Assembly: GCF_001592285.1 (NCBI RefSeq)
Contig: NZ_BCWQ01000010.1
Coordinates: 62,001-126,000 of the forward strand
DNA: 64,000 nucleotides
Reading direction: 5' to 3'
Source: Hydrogenophaga pseudoflava NBRC 102511
Lineage (GTDB): Bacteria; Pseudomonadota; Gammaproteobacteria; Burkholderiales; Burkholderiaceae_C
The translations under genes and the position numbers were made by a program. Below, piece after piece: positions 1 to 10,674 of this stretch (position 1 is its first letter; every line of letters starts with the position of its first letter). The notes beneath the pieces were generated by a model that saw nothing but the letters and a program-made list of their open reading frames with translations, did no database searches and had not been told where the DNA came from.

Positions 1-749
1 ATGGAAAACCAGGCCAGGCGGATCGGCTTCTTGCCGAAATGGCCCATGTCGGCGTACAGCGCCTCGCCACCGGTGACGCACAGCACCACCGCGCCCAGGA
101 TGATGAAAGTCGTGCCCGGCTGCTCCCACATGAAGCGCAGCGCATGGTGCGGGCTGAGCGCCCCCAGGATCTCGGGGTGGCCGACGATGTGTGGGACCGC
201 CAGCAGGGCGATGGACAGGAACCACAGCACGGTGATCGGTCCGAAGAACCGGCCGATGCCACCCGTGCCGCGCTTTTGCACGAAGAACAGCGCGAACAGC
301 ACCAGCAGCGTGATGGGCACCACGTATTTCCTGAAGTGGGGCGACACCACCTCCAGACCCTCCACCGCGGACAGCACCGAGATGGCCGGTGTGATGACGC
401 CGTCGCCGTAGAACAGCGAGGTGCCGAAGATGCCGATGGCCAGCAGCCACTTGCGCAGTTCGGGCTTGTCTTTCACCGCCTGCGAGGCCAGCGCCAGCAT
501 CGCGATCAGGCCGCCTTCGCCGCCGTTGTCAGCGCGCAGCACGAGGGTGACGTACTTGAGGGAGACGATGACCGTCAGCGTCCAGAAGACGATGGAGAGC
601 ACGCCGTAGACGTTGGCGTGGGTGAAGGGCACATGGCCCGACCCGAAAATTTCCTTGATGGCGTACAGCACCGAGGTGCCGATATCGCCGTAGACCACAC
701 CGATGGCGCCCAGGGTGAGCGCAGCAAGCGACGACTTGTTCGAGGACAC
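1..749 (-). CDS. kup: Kup-family potassium/proton symporter, N-terminal part
   Basis: Inner-membrane K+ uptake system. The gene runs off the left edge, leaving the first 249 residues. The visible part starts [20 protein letters not shown] and includes the family hallmarks [11 protein letters not shown] near the N-terminus and [19 protein letters not shown] about residue 110, followed by several hydrophobic helices. The start is a GTG; no in-frame ATG lies upstream close by, and the next residues match the usual Kup N-terminus. Full-length members are about 620 residues, so roughly 60 percent is missing. The gene is followed upstream by gshA on the same strand with about 140 bases between. Confidence 0.93.
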   Translation of the reverse strand, partial: MSSNKSSLAALTLGAIGVVYGDIGTSVLYAIKEIFGSGHVPFTHANVYGVLSIVFWTLTVIVSLKYVTLVLRADNGGEGGLIAMLALASQAVKDKPELRKWLLAIGIFGTSLFYGDGVITPAISVLSAVEGLEVVSPHFRKYVVPITLLVLFALFFVQKRGTGGIGRFFGPITVLWFLSIALLAVPHIVGHPEILGALSPHHALRFMWEQPGTTFIILGAVVLCVTGGEALYADMGHFGKKPIRLAWFS

Positions 750-845
750 AAAACCGTCCGGCCCGGGCGGGCCAGACCCGTTGTCTGGAAGACCGCGATT
801 CTGCGCCCGCGCCCACCTGGCTGTCAGCCGGGAGATGGCCTCAAA

Positions 846-887
846 CGGACGGCCGGGCGCCGGATGTTGCGGCGCAACAACCGTCCG
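846..887 (-). terminator. Possible terminator hairpin after gshA
   Basis: Nested inverted repeat: outer arms CGGACGG and CCGTCCG, inner arms TGTTGC and GCAACA around a three-base loop. It lies just beyond the gshA stop codon and within the gshA-kup gap (750-890). There is no T-run after it, so if it ends transcription it does so weakly. The rest of this gap shows nothing else I can name. Confidence 0.35.
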
Positions 888-890
888 GCG

Positions 891-2174
891 TCAGTCGTAG
901 GTTTCGGCCTCGGGGTCGGTGGCTTCGAGTTCGTAGGCGGCCGACAGCATGGCCAGCCGACCGATCACCCCGTACATGTAGAAGCGGTTGGGCACGCTGG
1001 CCCCGGGTTTGGCACCCGGCTGCGGCAGCTGGGCGCTCTGCTCGAAGGCCAGGGGCACGAAGCTCGCGCCCGGGGCCGACAGGCTCTCGTCGGTGCTGCG
1101 GTCGGCGTGCACGCGGTAGAAGCCCCCCACCACGTAGCGGTCCATCATGTAGACCACCGGCTCGGCCACGGCGGCGTTGATGCGCTCGTTGGTGAGCACG
1201 CCTTCCTGGATGATCACTTCGCCGATCGCGTGCCCCGCAGTGGCCTTGGCGCGCGCCTGGAACCAGGCATCGTCCAGCTCCTTGGCGTCGCGCACCGTCA
1301 GCTGGCCCAGCGCCGCATGGCTGTTGTCGGCCTTGATGACGACAAAGGGCTTCTCGTTGATGCCGTATTCCTTGTACTTGCGCCGCACGCGCGCCAGCAG
1401 CGCGTCGGTGTTGCTGCGCAGGCACTCCAGCCCGCTCTGCTCGGCGAAGTTCACCGCGCCGCACTGGTTGAACATGGGCGTGATCAGCCAGGGGTCCATG
1501 CCCAGCAGTTTGCCGAAACGCTTGGCCACCTCTTCATAGGCCTTGAAGTGGTTGCTCTTGCGGCGGATGCCCCAGCCGGCGTGCAGCGGCGGCAGCAGGT
1601 ACTGCTCGTGCAGGTCTTCCAGGATGCCCGGCGCACCGGCGGCCAGGTCGTTGTTGAGCAGGATGGTGCAGGGGTCGAAGTGCTTGAGGCCCAGGCGGCG
1701 CTTGCTGCGGATCAGCGGTTCGAGCGTGACCGACTCGCCGCCGGGCAGGTCGAAGGTGGTCGGTGCCTTGATGTCGTTGGACAGCGAGCCCAGGCGCACG
1801 TTCAGGCCGGCCTGGTAGAAGATGCGCTGCAGCTGCGCCAGGTTGGCCAGGTAGAAGGAGTCGGTGCGGTTTTCCGGCACCAGCAGCAGGTTCTTGGCCT
1901 CGGGGCAGATCTTCTCGATCGCCGCCATCGCCGCCTGCACCGCCAGCGGCATCATCTCGGGCGTCAGGTGGTTCCAGGCGCCGGGGTAGAGGTTGGTGTC
2001 GACCGGTGCCAGCTTGAAGCCGGCGTTGCGCACGTCCACCGAGGTGTAGAACGGCGGGGTGTGCTCCATCCATTCCAGACGGAACCAGCGCTCGATCACC
2101 GGCGTGGACTCGAGGATCCGCTGCTCCAGCTCGTTGATCGGACCGGTCAATGCCGTGACGAGGTGCGGAACCAT
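891..2174 (-). CDS. gshA: Glutamate-cysteine ligase (proteobacterial GshA type)
   Basis: First step of glutathione synthesis, joining glutamate and cysteine with ATP in the cytoplasm. The 427-residue protein belongs to the GshA type found in beta-proteobacteria and acidithiobacilli rather than the E. coli type; typical stretches are PVDTNLYPGAWNHL, LLVPENRTDSFYLANLAQLQ, and FVVIKADNSHAALGQLTVRD. I chose the ATG at 2174 because AAAGG sits about 8 bases before it and the protein then begins MVPHLVTALTGPI; a longer reading adds 13 residues of low-complexity sequence. It lies downstream of and on the same strand as proA, with 105 bases between. The C-terminus is rich in acidic residues. Confidence 0.9.
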   Translation of the reverse strand: MVPHLVTALTGPINELEQRILESTPVIERWFRLEWMEHTPPFYTSVDVRNAGFKLAPVDTNLYPGAWNHLTPEMMPLAVQAAMAAIEKICPEAKNLLLVPENRTDSFYLANLAQLQRIFYQAGLNVRLGSLSNDIKAPTTFDLPGGESVTLEPLIRSKRRLGLKHFDPCTILLNNDLAAGAPGILEDLHEQYLLPPLHAGWGIRRKSNHFKAYEEVAKRFGKLLGMDPWLITPMFNQCGAVNFAEQSGLECLRSNTDALLARVRRKYKEYGINEKPFVVIKADNSHAALGQLTVRDAKELDDAWFQARAKATAGHAIGEVIIQEGVLTNERINAAVAEPVVYMMDRYVVGGFYRVHADRSTDESLSAPGASFVPLAFEQSAQLPQPGAKPGASVPNRFYMYGVIGRLAMLSAAYELEATDPEAETYD

Positions 2175-2279
2175 GGGACAACCTTTGCGCGAAGAATAAG
2201 ACGACCGCCCCATTGTAGGGACCGGCCAAGACAGCCAAAGGTCGGAAATGGGGGCGGCGGCCCGGCTTGCAAGCCCCGC

Positions 2280-3560
2280 TCAGGTGCGGATTTCGCCTTC
2301 GCCCAGCACCACGTACTTCAGCGAGGTCAGGCCTTCGACGCCGACCGGCCCGCGGGCGTGGAACTTGTCGGTGCTGATACCGATTTCGGCGCCCAGCCCG
2401 TACTCGAAGCCGTCTGCGAAGCGGGTGCTCGCATTCACCATGACACTTGCCGAATCGACCTCGCGCAGAAAGCGCTGGGCGTGCACGTGGTCGGTGGTGA
2501 GGATGGCGTCGGTGTGGTGGCTGGAATAGCGGTTGATGTGGGCGATGGCCTCGTCCACGCCGTCCACCAGCTTCACGCTGACGACGGGCGCGAGGTATTC
2601 CTCGCTCCAGTCCTGTTCGCTGGCGGTCGTCACATGGGCACCGGGCACGGCGGCCAGGATGGCCTGGGCCTCGGGGCAGCCGCGCATCTCCACACCCTTG
2701 GCGGCGTAGACGGCGCCGATCTTTGGCAGGAACTCAGCCGCCACGCCGCGCGCCACCAGCAGGCTTTCGGTGGCGTTGCAGGGGCTGTACTTCTGGGTCT
2801 TGGCGTTGTCGGCCACCTTCACCGCCATGGCGATGTCGCAGGGGTCGTCCACGTAGGTGTGGCAGTTGCCGTCCAGGTGCTTGATGACCGGCACCTTGGC
2901 CTCGGCGCTGATGCGCTCGATCAGGCCCTTGCCACCGCGCGGGATGATCACGTCCACGTACTGCGGCATGGCGATCAGCTGGCCCACGGCGGCGCGGTCG
3001 GTGGTGGGCACCAGCTGCACCGCGTCGGCCGGCAGACCCGCGGCCACCAGGGCCTGCTGCACCAGCGCGGCGAGCGCCCGGTTGGAATCGATGGCCTCGG
3101 AACCGCCGCGCAGGATGCAGGCGTTGCCACTCTTGATGCTCAGGCTGGCGGCCTCGATGGTCACGTTCGGGCGGCTCTCGTAGATCATGCCGAACACGCC
3201 GATGGGCACCCGCATCTGGCCCACGCGGATGCCGCTGGGCATCTGCTTCATGCCCGAGATCTCGCCGATGATGTCCGGCATGGCCGCCAGCTGCTCACAG
3301 CCCTCGGCGCAGGTCTCCAGCACCTTGGGCGTCAGCTTGAGCCGGTCCACCATGGGCTCGGCCAGACCGGCGGCGCGGGCCCGCTCCAGGTCTTTCGCGT
3401 TCTCCACCTGCAGCGGGGCGACGTTCTCGCGCAGCAGGCGCGCCAGCTCGCGCAGCACCTTGATCTTGGTCGCGGCACCGGCCTTGGCCATCAGCGCCGA
3501 AGCGGCCTTGGCCTGGCTACCCAGGGTGTTCATCAGTTCGGAAGTGGAAATCGCGTTCAT
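2280..3560 (-). CDS. proA: Gamma-glutamyl phosphate reductase
   Basis: Second step of proline synthesis: NADPH-dependent reduction of glutamyl 5-phosphate to the semialdehyde in the cytosol. The protein is about 426 residues, normal for ProA, and is a member of the aldehyde dehydrogenase superfamily. The catalytic cysteine lies in [14 protein letters not shown], and [18 protein letters not shown] and [12 protein letters not shown] are typical. Translation can start at ATG 3560 or at a GTG one codon upstream. It sits 21 bases downstream of holA on the same strand and is probably read through from it. No proB is next to it. Confidence 0.95.
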   Translation of the reverse strand: MNAISTSELMNTLGSQAKAASALMAKAGAATKIKVLRELARLLRENVAPLQVENAKDLERARAAGLAEPMVDRLKLTPKVLETCAEGCEQLAAMPDIIGEISGMKQMPSGIRVGQMRVPIGVFGMIYESRPNVTIEAASLSIKSGNACILRGGSEAIDSNRALAALVQQALVAAGLPADAVQLVPTTDRAAVGQLIAMPQYVDVIIPRGGKGLIERISAEAKVPVIKHLDGNCHTYVDDPCDIAMAVKVADNAKTQKYSPCNATESLLVARGVAAEFLPKIGAVYAAKGVEMRGCPEAQAILAAVPGAHVTTASEQDWSEEYLAPVVSVKLVDGVDEAIAHINRYSSHHTDAILTTDHVHAQRFLREVDSASVMVNASTRFADGFEYGLGAEIGISTDKFHARGPVGVEGLTSLKYVVLGEGEIRT

Positions 3561-3581
3561 CACGCGATTTTCGCAGAGTGC

Positions 3582-4634
3582 CTACTTCAGCGCACAGGCA
3601 TTGGCCACCCTCAGTGCCATGCGGTGCAAGGCGTCCCACGGATCGGCCGGCCAGTCGGGCTGCTTGAGCCCCTTGACGATACCGTCCACCGTGTGCGCGT
3701 CCTGCAGCCACTGCGCCAGCTGTGCGGGCCGGATCAACGGCAGCGCGCGCTCCATCAGCTTTTCCTTGACACCCCAGACCCGGTTCTCGCGCAGTGCCAT
3801 GGGCAGCGGCCGGCCGGCGTCCATCGCGGCGCGCACCCGGTGCAGCGTGCGGATGTCCTCGGACAGCGCGAAGTGCACCAGCACCGCAGCCTCCCCCTCG
3901 GCCTGCAGGCCATCGAGCATGCGCTGCACCCGCAGCACCTGGCCGCCCAGCACCGCCTCGGCCAGCTTGAACGGCGTGTAGCGGGCCACGTTCAGCACCG
4001 CGTTCTCGATCTGCTCGAAGCTCAGTTCGCCAGCCGGATACAGCAGACCCAGCTTCTGGATTTCCTGGTGCGCCGCCAGCAGGTTGCCCTCGACCCGGTC
4101 GGCAAAAAACTGCAGCGTGCGCTGCCCTGCTTCTCCGGCCGACACCCGCTGCCCCTGGGCCTGAAGGCGCTGGGCGATCCAGGCGGGCAGCGCCTGCCGC
4201 TCGACCGGGTCCACCCGGACGGTGACCCCAAAACTGTCCAGAGCGCCAAACCAGGCGCCCTTCTGCGTGGCCATGTCCAGCCGCGGCAGCAGCACCAGCG
4301 TGAGGGTCGAGTCGTTGTCCCGCGCGGCCTCGGCCACTTGCTGCAGCACCTGCGAGCCGTCCTTGCCCGGTTTGCCCGACGGGATCTGGATCTCGATCAG
4401 CTGCCGGTCGGCAAACAGGCTCATCGAACCGCCGCTGGCCAGCACCTCGCTCCAGTCGTAGTGGGCAGCGGCCACGGTGTGCACGGTGCGCTCGGTGTAG
4501 CCCTGGGCGCGCGCGGTGGCACGGATCGCATCCGCCGCCTCCTGGATCAGCAGCGGCTCATCACCGTGCAGCGTGTAGAGGGAGCGCAGTCCCTTTTGCA
4601 GATGCCCGGCCAGCTGCGGGGCGGCAAGCTGCAT
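3582..4634 (-). CDS. holA: DNA polymerase III delta subunit
   Basis: Clamp-loader delta subunit, which opens the beta clamp during replication. The 350-residue protein begins MQLAAPQLAGHLQKGLRSLY and has the usual delta landmarks: LYTLHGDEPLLIQEAADAIR near the N-terminus, and FFADRVEGNLLAAHQEIQKL in the AAA-like region. Length is normal for the family. It follows lptE by only four bases, the standard leuS-lptE-holA order of proteobacteria, so the three are almost certainly one operon continuing into proA. Confidence 0.95.
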   Translation of the reverse strand: MQLAAPQLAGHLQKGLRSLYTLHGDEPLLIQEAADAIRATARAQGYTERTVHTVAAAHYDWSEVLASGGSMSLFADRQLIEIQIPSGKPGKDGSQVLQQVAEAARDNDSTLTLVLLPRLDMATQKGAWFGALDSFGVTVRVDPVERQALPAWIAQRLQAQGQRVSAGEAGQRTLQFFADRVEGNLLAAHQEIQKLGLLYPAGELSFEQIENAVLNVARYTPFKLAEAVLGGQVLRVQRMLDGLQAEGEAAVLVHFALSEDIRTLHRVRAAMDAGRPLPMALRENRVWGVKEKLMERALPLIRPAQLAQWLQDAHTVDGIVKGLKQPDWPADPWDALHRMALRVANACALK

Positions 4635-4638
4635 GGGA

Positions 4639-5241
4639 TCAGAGGGTCTTCACAGCGGCGAGCCGGCGCAGCACCTGCTGCACGATGTCGCCGTCCATGT
4701 CGCGGAACATCAGGTTCTCTTCGGCGGCCTTGGCCAGGGCCGCCGTTTCGCTGAAGCTGATGTCGCGCTCCAGCAGCAGCTCGGTGTCTTCGATCAGGAT
4801 CTTTCCCGCCGGGGTCACCAGCCGGAAACGGAACCGGGCGCGCAGGGTCAGTTCCCGCACCTGGCCGGTGTCGGTCTGGCCGGACACCACGCGCTCATGG
4901 CGGTCCAGTGTGACGATGAGCACCACCTGCGGCGGCACCGCGGCCTGCGCGGGATCCACCGGCGCCCGGGCGCCAGCCGACGAATTGACCACGCGCAGCC
5001 CCGACGACACCAGCGCCTGCTGCAGCGACCGGGACACCGAGGTGTTTTCAAAGCCCGCCACCTGCACCGACTCGAACGCGAACTTGGGCGCCTGGCGCAG
5101 CGCAAAACCGCAGCCCGTCAGACCGGCCAGAAGACCTGCCGAACCGGCCGCTGCCAGACCCCGCAGGGCGGCCCGACGGGCCGGTGATTTCAGGACAGCA
5201 GGGGCCATGGCTTGGGTTCTCGCTCGGTTGAAAGGGGACAT
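4639..5241 (-). CDS. lptE: LPS-assembly lipoprotein LptE
   Basis: Outer-membrane lipoprotein that plugs the LptD barrel during lipopolysaccharide insertion. The precursor is 200 residues if the ATG at 5241 is used, or 189 from the ATG at 5208 (MAPAVLKSPARRAALRG). A long twin-Arg-like and hydrophobic leader ends in a lipobox, LLAGLTGCGF, giving lipidation at the Cys. The mature part starts GFALRQAPKFAFESVQVAGF, typical of the LptE/RlpB family. It sits 18 bases downstream of leuS and 4 bases upstream of holA. The start choice is uncertain; the shorter form gives a more ordinary signal peptide. Confidence 0.9.
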   Translation of the reverse strand: MSPFNRARTQAMAPAVLKSPARRAALRGLAAAGSAGLLAGLTGCGFALRQAPKFAFESVQVAGFENTSVSRSLQQALVSSGLRVVNSSAGARAPVDPAQAAVPPQVVLIVTLDRHERVVSGQTDTGQVRELTLRARFRFRLVTPAGKILIEDTELLLERDISFSETAALAKAAEENLMFRDMDGDIVQQVLRRLAAVKTL

Positions 5242-5259
5242 GCGACGGGAATCGAAGTT

Positions 5260-7935
5260 TTATACCACCACGTTCACCAGACGGCCGGGCACCACCACGA
5301 CCTTCTTGGGCGCAGCGCCGTTGGCGGCTTTCTGGAACGCCTCGCTGGCCAGCGCAGCGGCCTCGATGGCGGCCTTGTCGGCGCCGGCCGGCACGGTCAC
5401 GCTGCCACGGAGCTTGCCGTTGACCTGGAGGACCAGCTCGATCTCGTCGCGCTGCAGGGCCGATTCATCGGCCTTGGGCCAGGGCGCATCCAGCAGGTCG
5501 CCCGACACGGCGGCATAGCCCAGCCCGCTCCAGAGCGTGTGGGCGATGTGCGGGGTGGCGGGATACAGCGCGCGCAGCAGGATGCCGAAGCCCTCTGCCA
5601 GCGCGGCGTTGTCGCCCTCGCCGCCATCGCCCTTGAAGTCTTCCAGCGCGTTGAGCATCTTCATCGCGCCCGAGACCACGGTGTTGTACTGCATGCGCTG
5701 GTAGTCATAGTCCACCTGCTTGAGCACGGTGTGGATCTCCAGACGCAGCGCCTTGGCCGCCTTGGACAGGCTCTGTCCCGACACGCCGGCCGCCAGCGCA
5801 CCCAGGCCACCGATGGCGCTGAGCTTGTGGCCGAACCCCCAGACGCGGCGCAGGAAGCGGTAGCTGCCCTCCACGGCCGCGTCGTTCCACTCCAGTGTGG
5901 CCTCGGGCGGCGCGGTGAACATGGTGTACAGGCGCGCGGTGTCGGCGCCGTACTTCTCGATCAGGTCCTGCGGGTCGACGCCGTTGTTCTTGGACTTGGA
6001 CATGGTGCCCACGCCCTCGTAGTCGATGGCCGTGCCCACCGGCAGGTCACCCACCGCGTTCTTCAGCTTCGCGCCGACGATCTTGCCGCCTTCGTCGAGC
6101 ACATGCTCCACGTCGTGCGGCCAGAAATACTCCTTGCCGCCCTTCTCGGTGCGGCGCGAGTAGATGTGGTTGAGCACCATGCCCTGCGTCAGCAGCTTGG
6201 TGAAGGGCTCGTCCACCTTCACCAGGCCCAGATCGCGCATGACCTTGGTCCAGAAACGCGCGTACAGCAGATGCAGGATGGCGTGCTCAATGCCACCGAT
6301 GTACTGGTCCATCGGCATCCAGTAGTCGGCGCCGCCCGCGACCATCTTTTCAGAATTGGTCGGGTCGCAATAGCGCATGAAGTACCAGGACGAATCCACG
6401 AAGGTGTCCATGGTGTCGGTCTCGCGCCGCGCGGGTTTGCCGCAGCAGGGGCAGTCCACCTTCAGGAAGGCCTCGCACTTGTTCAGCGGGTTGCCGCTGC
6501 CGTCCGGCACCAGGTCCTCGGGCAGGCGCACCGGCAAGTCCTTCTCGGGCACCGGCACCGGGCCGCAGGACTCGCAGTGGATGATCGGGATCGGCGTGCC
6601 CCAGTAGCGCTGGCGGCTGATGCCCCAGTCGCGCAGGCGGAACGTGGTCTTCTTCTCGCCCAGACCCCTGGCGGCCAGCAGCTCGGCGACCTTGTCCACC
6701 GCGGCCTTGTGGCCCAGGCCGTCGAGTTCGCCGGAGTTCACGCACACGCACTTCTGTTTGTCGCCATACCACTCGGCCCAGGCGTCGGTGGAGAAGGTCT
6801 CGCCTTCGACCGCCACGACCTGCTTGATCGGCAACTGGTACTTGAGCGCGAACGCGAAATCGCGCTCGTCGTGCGCCGGCACACCCATGACAGCGCCGTC
6901 GCCGTAACTCATGAGCACGTAGTTGCCGACCCAGACCTCAATCTGTGCGCCGGTCAGCGGGTGGGTGACGAACAGGCCTGTGGCCATGCCCTTCTTTTCC
7001 TGCGTGGCCAGCTCGGCCTCGGTCGTGCCGCCGGTCTTGCACTCGTTGATGAAGGCGGCCAGCGCGGGCTGCGTCGAGGCGGCGTGGTGTGCCAGCGGGT
7101 GCTCGGCGGCCACCGCGCAGAACGTCACACCCATGATGGTGTCGGCGCGCGTGGTGAACACGTACATCTTGCCGTCGCCGATCAGCGCGCCGTCGGTACC
7201 CTGGATGTCGTGCGTGAAGGCAAAGCGCACACCCTCGCTCTTGCCGATCCAGTTTTCCTGCATCAGGCGGACCTTGTCGGGCCAGCCGTTGAGCGTCGCC
7301 TTCTCATTGCCCAGCTGCACGTGGTTGAGCAGTTCGTCGGCATAGGACGTGATGTTCAGGTAATACCCGGGAATCTCACGCTTTTCGACCAACGCGCCGG
7401 TGCGCCAGCCGCGGCCGTCGATCACCTGCTCGTTGGCCAGCACGGTCTGGTCCACCGGGTCCCAGTTGACGACCTGGGTCTTGCGGTAGGCGATGCCCTT
7501 GTCCAGCATCTTCAGAAACAGCCACTGATTCCACTTGTAGTAGTCCGGAGAACAGGTGGCGACCTCGCGCGACCAGTCGATGGCCAAGCCCATCGCCTGC
7601 ATCTGCTGCTTCATGTAGGCGATGTTTTCGTAGGTCCACTTGGCCGGCGGCACGCCGTTCTTGAGTGCCGCGTTCTCGGCCGGCAGGCCGAAGGCGTCCC
7701 AGCCCATGGGCATGAGCACGTTGTGACCGTTCATGCGCAGGTAGCGCGTGAGCATGTCGTTGATGGTGTAGTTGCGCACGTGGCCCATGTGCAGCTTGCC
7801 GCTGGGATAGGGCAGCATGGAGCAGGCATAGAACTTCTTCTTGCCGGCGTCTTCGGTCACGCGGTAGGCGTCGGTGGCGGTCCAGTGGGCGTGCGCTGCG
7901 CGCTCGACGTCCTGGTGGGCGTATTTGTCTTGCAT
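5260..7935 (-). CDS. leuS: Leucyl-tRNA synthetase
   Basis: Class I aminoacyl-tRNA synthetase charging tRNA-Leu. The 891-residue protein carries the HIGH-type signature as HMGH at 49-52 within [14 protein letters not shown] and the KMSKS-type loop as TMSKS at about 645. The inserted editing domain is present (about 230-420, with the conserved [15 protein letters not shown]). It is slightly longer than the E. coli enzyme (860). It heads the leuS-lptE-holA-proA run. Confidence 0.98.
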   Translation of the reverse strand: MQDKYAHQDVERAAHAHWTATDAYRVTEDAGKKKFYACSMLPYPSGKLHMGHVRNYTINDMLTRYLRMNGHNVLMPMGWDAFGLPAENAALKNGVPPAKWTYENIAYMKQQMQAMGLAIDWSREVATCSPDYYKWNQWLFLKMLDKGIAYRKTQVVNWDPVDQTVLANEQVIDGRGWRTGALVEKREIPGYYLNITSYADELLNHVQLGNEKATLNGWPDKVRLMQENWIGKSEGVRFAFTHDIQGTDGALIGDGKMYVFTTRADTIMGVTFCAVAAEHPLAHHAASTQPALAAFINECKTGGTTEAELATQEKKGMATGLFVTHPLTGAQIEVWVGNYVLMSYGDGAVMGVPAHDERDFAFALKYQLPIKQVVAVEGETFSTDAWAEWYGDKQKCVCVNSGELDGLGHKAAVDKVAELLAARGLGEKKTTFRLRDWGISRQRYWGTPIPIIHCESCGPVPVPEKDLPVRLPEDLVPDGSGNPLNKCEAFLKVDCPCCGKPARRETDTMDTFVDSSWYFMRYCDPTNSEKMVAGGADYWMPMDQYIGGIEHAILHLLYARFWTKVMRDLGLVKVDEPFTKLLTQGMVLNHIYSRRTEKGGKEYFWPHDVEHVLDEGGKIVGAKLKNAVGDLPVGTAIDYEGVGTMSKSKNNGVDPQDLIEKYGADTARLYTMFTAPPEATLEWNDAAVEGSYRFLRRVWGFGHKLSAIGGLGALAAGVSGQSLSKAAKALRLEIHTVLKQVDYDYQRMQYNTVVSGAMKMLNALEDFKGDGGEGDNAALAEGFGILLRALYPATPHIAHTLWSGLGYAAVSGDLLDAPWPKADESALQRDEIELVLQVNGKLRGSVTVPAGADKAAIEAAALASEAFQKAANGAAPKKVVVVPGRLVNVVV

Positions 7936-8010
7936 GGGGCTGGGGCCGGGCTGGGCCGGCGTTCGGAAGGGGCAGCGGACTGCGTCGCCCCTGATTTTAG
8001 GGCTTGCGGT

Positions 8011-8463
8011 TCAGCGGCCCGGCACCGGCGCGGAGGGTGCGCCCGTGGCCGGATCGGCCACAAAACCGATGCGTGAAAGGCCGACGGACTGCGCCATCCC
8101 GATCAGCTGCACCATGCGCCCGTAGGGCACCGCGGTGTCGGCGCGCAGCTGCAGCTCGGTTTCCGGGTCGCGCCTGGCGATCTCTTCCAGGCGCTTCTGG
8201 AGCGCGGCCGCATCCACCGGCTGCTCGTCCCAGTAGACCTGACCCTGTGCATCGACGCTGATCGAAACGAAGGCCTCGGGCTCCTCGACCTGGGCGGCCT
8301 TGTCTTCGGTCTTGGGAAGCTCCAGCTCCAGCCGGCTGGACATCAGCGGCGCGGTGATGATGAAGATCACCAGCAGCACCAGCATCACGTCCACCAGCGG
8401 CGTGACGTTGATGTCGCTGATCGGCTGGTTGCCGCCCGGTTTTTCCAGTCGTCCGAAGCTCAC
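8011..8463 (-). CDS. exbD: ExbD/TolR-family proton-channel accessory protein
   Basis: Partner of ExbB in using the proton gradient to energise outer-membrane work. The 150-residue protein has a short cytoplasmic N-terminus, one transmembrane helix at about 18-40 with the essential aspartate in TPLVDVMLVLLVIF, and a periplasmic domain. It starts with GTG at 8463; this GTG overlaps the TGA of the upstream exbB gene by four bases (GTGA), so the pair is translationally coupled. There is no tonB or tolA next to it, so whether it serves TonB-dependent uptake or Tol function is not decided by context. Confidence 0.88.
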   Translation of the reverse strand: MSFGRLEKPGGNQPISDINVTPLVDVMLVLLVIFIITAPLMSSRLELELPKTEDKAAQVEEPEAFVSISVDAQGQVYWDEQPVDAAALQKRLEEIARRDPETELQLRADTAVPYGRMVQLIGMAQSVGLSRIGFVADPATGAPSAPVPGR

Positions 8464-9125
8464 TGCGCACGCTCCTGGTGGTGCACCAGCAGCTCGCGCA
8501 GGTCGCGCGCGAAGCCCTCGAGATCCGCCTCGATGCGGGCGATCTGACGGCCCAGCACGTTGTAGGCCAGCACCGCCGGGATGGCGACGGCCAGTCCGGC
8601 CGCCGTCATGACCAGCGCCTCGCCCACGGGGCCGGACACCTGTTCGATGCGGAACTTGCCGTCGATGCCGATCTCGGTGAGCGCGTGATAGATGCCCCAC
8701 ACCGTGCCCAGCAGGCCCACGAAAGGCGCCGTGGAGCCCACGGTGGCCAGCAGCACCTGCCCGAACTGCAGGCGGTGCAGCACCCGGTGCAGCGCATCGC
8801 GCAGCGCGCGCGTGAGCTGCTGCGAGCGGTCGCCGGCGGCGGCCAGCGTCTGCGGGGCGGCCTGTTCGATGGTGCGGGCGGCCTCCAGCAGAGGCAGCAC
8901 CAGACGGCGGGGATCGAAGGTCTTGAGGCGCTGCTGCGCCTCGTCGAGGTATCCGGCCTGCCAGAAGGCGGCGGTCGAGGTCTGAACGTCGCGCACCGCC
9001 CTGCGCAGGAGCCACCCCTTCCAGAGGATCACGACCCAGCTCGCGACCGACATGGCCAGCAGCAGCAGGGCCACACTGCGGCTGACCGCATCGCCCTGCC
9101 AGATGGTTTGCCAGACGCCACCCAT
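8460..9125 (-). CDS. exbB: MotA/TolQ/ExbB proton channel family protein
   Basis: Inner-membrane proton channel subunit. The 221-residue protein has three hydrophobic segments (about 14-34, 115-140 and 160-185) and the family signature VGLLGTVWGIYHALTEIG followed by GPVGEALVMTAAGLAVAIPAVLAYN. It overlaps exbD by four bases and lies downstream of dapB by 27 bases. ExbB and TolQ are close relatives; lack of pal or tolB nearby favours ExbB. Confidence 0.88.
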   Translation of the reverse strand: MGGVWQTIWQGDAVSRSVALLLLAMSVASWVVILWKGWLLRRAVRDVQTSTAAFWQAGYLDEAQQRLKTFDPRRLVLPLLEAARTIEQAAPQTLAAAGDRSQQLTRALRDALHRVLHRLQFGQVLLATVGSTAPFVGLLGTVWGIYHALTEIGIDGKFRIEQVSGPVGEALVMTAAGLAVAIPAVLAYNVLGRQIARIEADLEGFARDLRELLVHHQERAQ

Positions 9126-9152
9126 GAATCGTTCTCCCTCGTCCCGTCCGGC

Positions 9153-9974
9153 TCAGCGCAGGCCGAGCACGTCAAACATGTCGTACAGGCCAGCCGACCG
9201 GCCGGCCAGGAACCGCACCGCGCGCAGGCTGCCCTGCGCATAGGTGGCGCGGCTGCTGGACTTGTGGGTGATTTCAATGCGCTCGCCGGTGCCGGCGAAC
9301 AGCACGGTGTGGTCGCCCACAATGTCACCGCCGCGCACGGTTGCAAAACCGATCGTCGACGGATCCCGCTCGCCGGTGACACCCTCACGGCCGTACACCG
9401 CGCAGTCTTTGAGGTTGCGGCCGAGGGCGTCGGCGATCACCTCGCCCATCTTCAGGGCTGTGCCGCTGGGGGCATCGACCTTGTGGCGGTGGTGTGCCTC
9501 GATGATCTCGATGTCGTACCCGGTCGACAGGGCCTTGGCCGCCATCTCCAGGAGCTTGAGCGTGACGTTCACACCCACGCTCATGTTGGGCGCCATCACG
9601 ATGGCGATCGACTTCGTGGCCTCCGCGATCTCGGCCTTCTGCTCATCGCTGAAACCCGTGGTCCCGATCACCAGGTTGACCTTGTGGGCCACACAGGCCT
9701 TGAGGTGCGCCATCGTGCCCTCGGGGCGGGTGAAGTCGATCAGCACCTGGCTGCCCGCCAGTCCGGCGGCGAGGTCGGCAGTGATTGCTACCCCTGTGGA
9801 CCTGCCGGAGAACGCGCCTGCATCGAGGCCGATGGCGGTGCTCGTCGCCACATCCAGCGCGCCGGTCAGCGTGCAGTCACCGCTGCCACGCACCGCGTCG
9901 ACCAGCATCTGGCCCATGCGGCCACTGGCACCGGCGATGCACACCCGGTGCAGGGAGTCGGTCGCCAGGCTCAT
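9153..9974 (-). CDS. dapB: 4-hydroxy-tetrahydrodipicolinate reductase
   Basis: NAD(P)H-dependent step of diaminopimelate and lysine synthesis. The 273-residue protein has an N-terminal Rossmann fold ([17 protein letters not shown]) and the catalytic signature with paired histidines and lysine, [20 protein letters not shown], about residues 157-176. Length is normal. Its ATG overlaps the stop codon of bamE by four bases, the usual bamE-dapB arrangement of Burkholderiales. A second DapB-like gene lies at 17066-17737. Confidence 0.97.
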   Translation of the reverse strand: MSLATDSLHRVCIAGASGRMGQMLVDAVRGSGDCTLTGALDVATSTAIGLDAGAFSGRSTGVAITADLAAGLAGSQVLIDFTRPEGTMAHLKACVAHKVNLVIGTTGFSDEQKAEIAEATKSIAIVMAPNMSVGVNVTLKLLEMAAKALSTGYDIEIIEAHHRHKVDAPSGTALKMGEVIADALGRNLKDCAVYGREGVTGERDPSTIGFATVRGGDIVGDHTVLFAGTGERIEITHKSSSRATYAQGSLRAVRFLAGRSAGLYDMFDVLGLR

Positions 9975-10579
9975 CGTGGTGCCCCTGAGGTTTCCAGCGG
10001 TGGGTAAGAAGTGGAGGGCGCGGCTGGGGTCGCCGGCGCCGGGGCGGGCGCAGACCCTGCATTGCGCGCCTGGAAGGCCTTGAGCTGCTCTTCGGTGGCC
10101 TCCAGTGGCGGCACCTTCTCGGTCTTGCGGCGGGAATCCAGGGACGACACGAACTCGGTTTCGCTGGGGAGTTCGTCCGCCTCGATGCGGTCCATGACGT
10201 CGCCCTTGAAGAACACGGTCAACCGGCGCTGCTGCGGCGGCTGTCCCTGGCGCTTGAGGGTGAACACATAGTCCCAGCGGTCGGCATGAAAGACACTGGC
10301 CAGCAGCGGCGAGCCCAGCACGCCACGCACCTGGTCGCGCGCCATACCCGGCTGCAGCGCCTGGGCCTGCTCGCGGGTCACCACGTTGCCCTGAAGAACG
10401 TCCACCTTGTAGGGCGTCACGAAACCCGCCACGCTGGAGGCGGAAGGCATCTTCTCACCCACGCTGGAACAGGCCCCGAGGGCCATGCAGGCAGCCAGCA
10501 CCAGTGCAGAGCGTGGCCATGCGCCACTGCGGATACGGGCCTGCGGCTGCATCAGGGGATTCAGGATAGACAGGCGCAT
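9971..10579 (-). CDS. bamE: Outer membrane assembly lipoprotein BamE (SmpA/OmlA)
   Basis: Small lipoprotein of the BAM complex that inserts beta-barrel proteins. The 202-residue precursor has a signal peptide ending in the lipobox MALGACSS. The SmpA/OmlA core follows ([20 protein letters not shown], then [16 protein letters not shown] and [11 protein letters not shown]). The C-terminus is a Pro/Ala-rich tail of about 50 residues not needed for the fold. It is divergent from fur across a 147-base gap and overlaps dapB by four bases. Confidence 0.95.
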   Translation of the reverse strand: MRLSILNPLMQPQARIRSGAWPRSALVLAACMALGACSSVGEKMPSASSVAGFVTPYKVDVLQGNVVTREQAQALQPGMARDQVRGVLGSPLLASVFHADRWDYVFTLKRQGQPPQQRRLTVFFKGDVMDRIEADELPSETEFVSSLDSRRKTEKVPPLEATEEQLKAFQARNAGSAPAPAPATPAAPSTSYPPLETSGAPR

Positions 10580-10651
10580 GTGCGACTCTCAGATAAAGCG
10601 CTCGACCGCGGGGATCCCCGGGTCATTGGCACCACCGCCGCGCGCTGACGA

Positions 10652-10674
10652 TATGATCCGGCCATTGTAGCCCC
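10652..10674. promoter_or_regulatory. Divergent bamE/fur promoter elements (candidate)
   Basis: The 147-base gap between bamE and fur has two opposed -10-like boxes: TATGAT at 10652-10657 reading toward fur and TACAAT (complement of ATTGTA at 10664-10669) reading toward bamE. Neither has a convincing -35 at 17 bases. I looked for a Fur box of the GATAATGATAATC type here and did not find one. Confidence 0.3.

Noticed and set aside
39..4754. A 1571-codon open frame on the plus strand
   Set aside because: It is antisense to kup, gshA, proA and holA, all with clear family motifs. Long antisense frames arise readily in GC-rich DNA because stop codons are rare.
5212..8076. A 954-codon plus-strand open frame
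   Set aside because: Antisense shadow of leuS, whose synthetase motifs are unmistakable.
9153..9974. Idea that the two DapB genes are a recent duplication
   Set aside because: The second is much shorter and lacks DAPSG; the two are too different for a recent copy.
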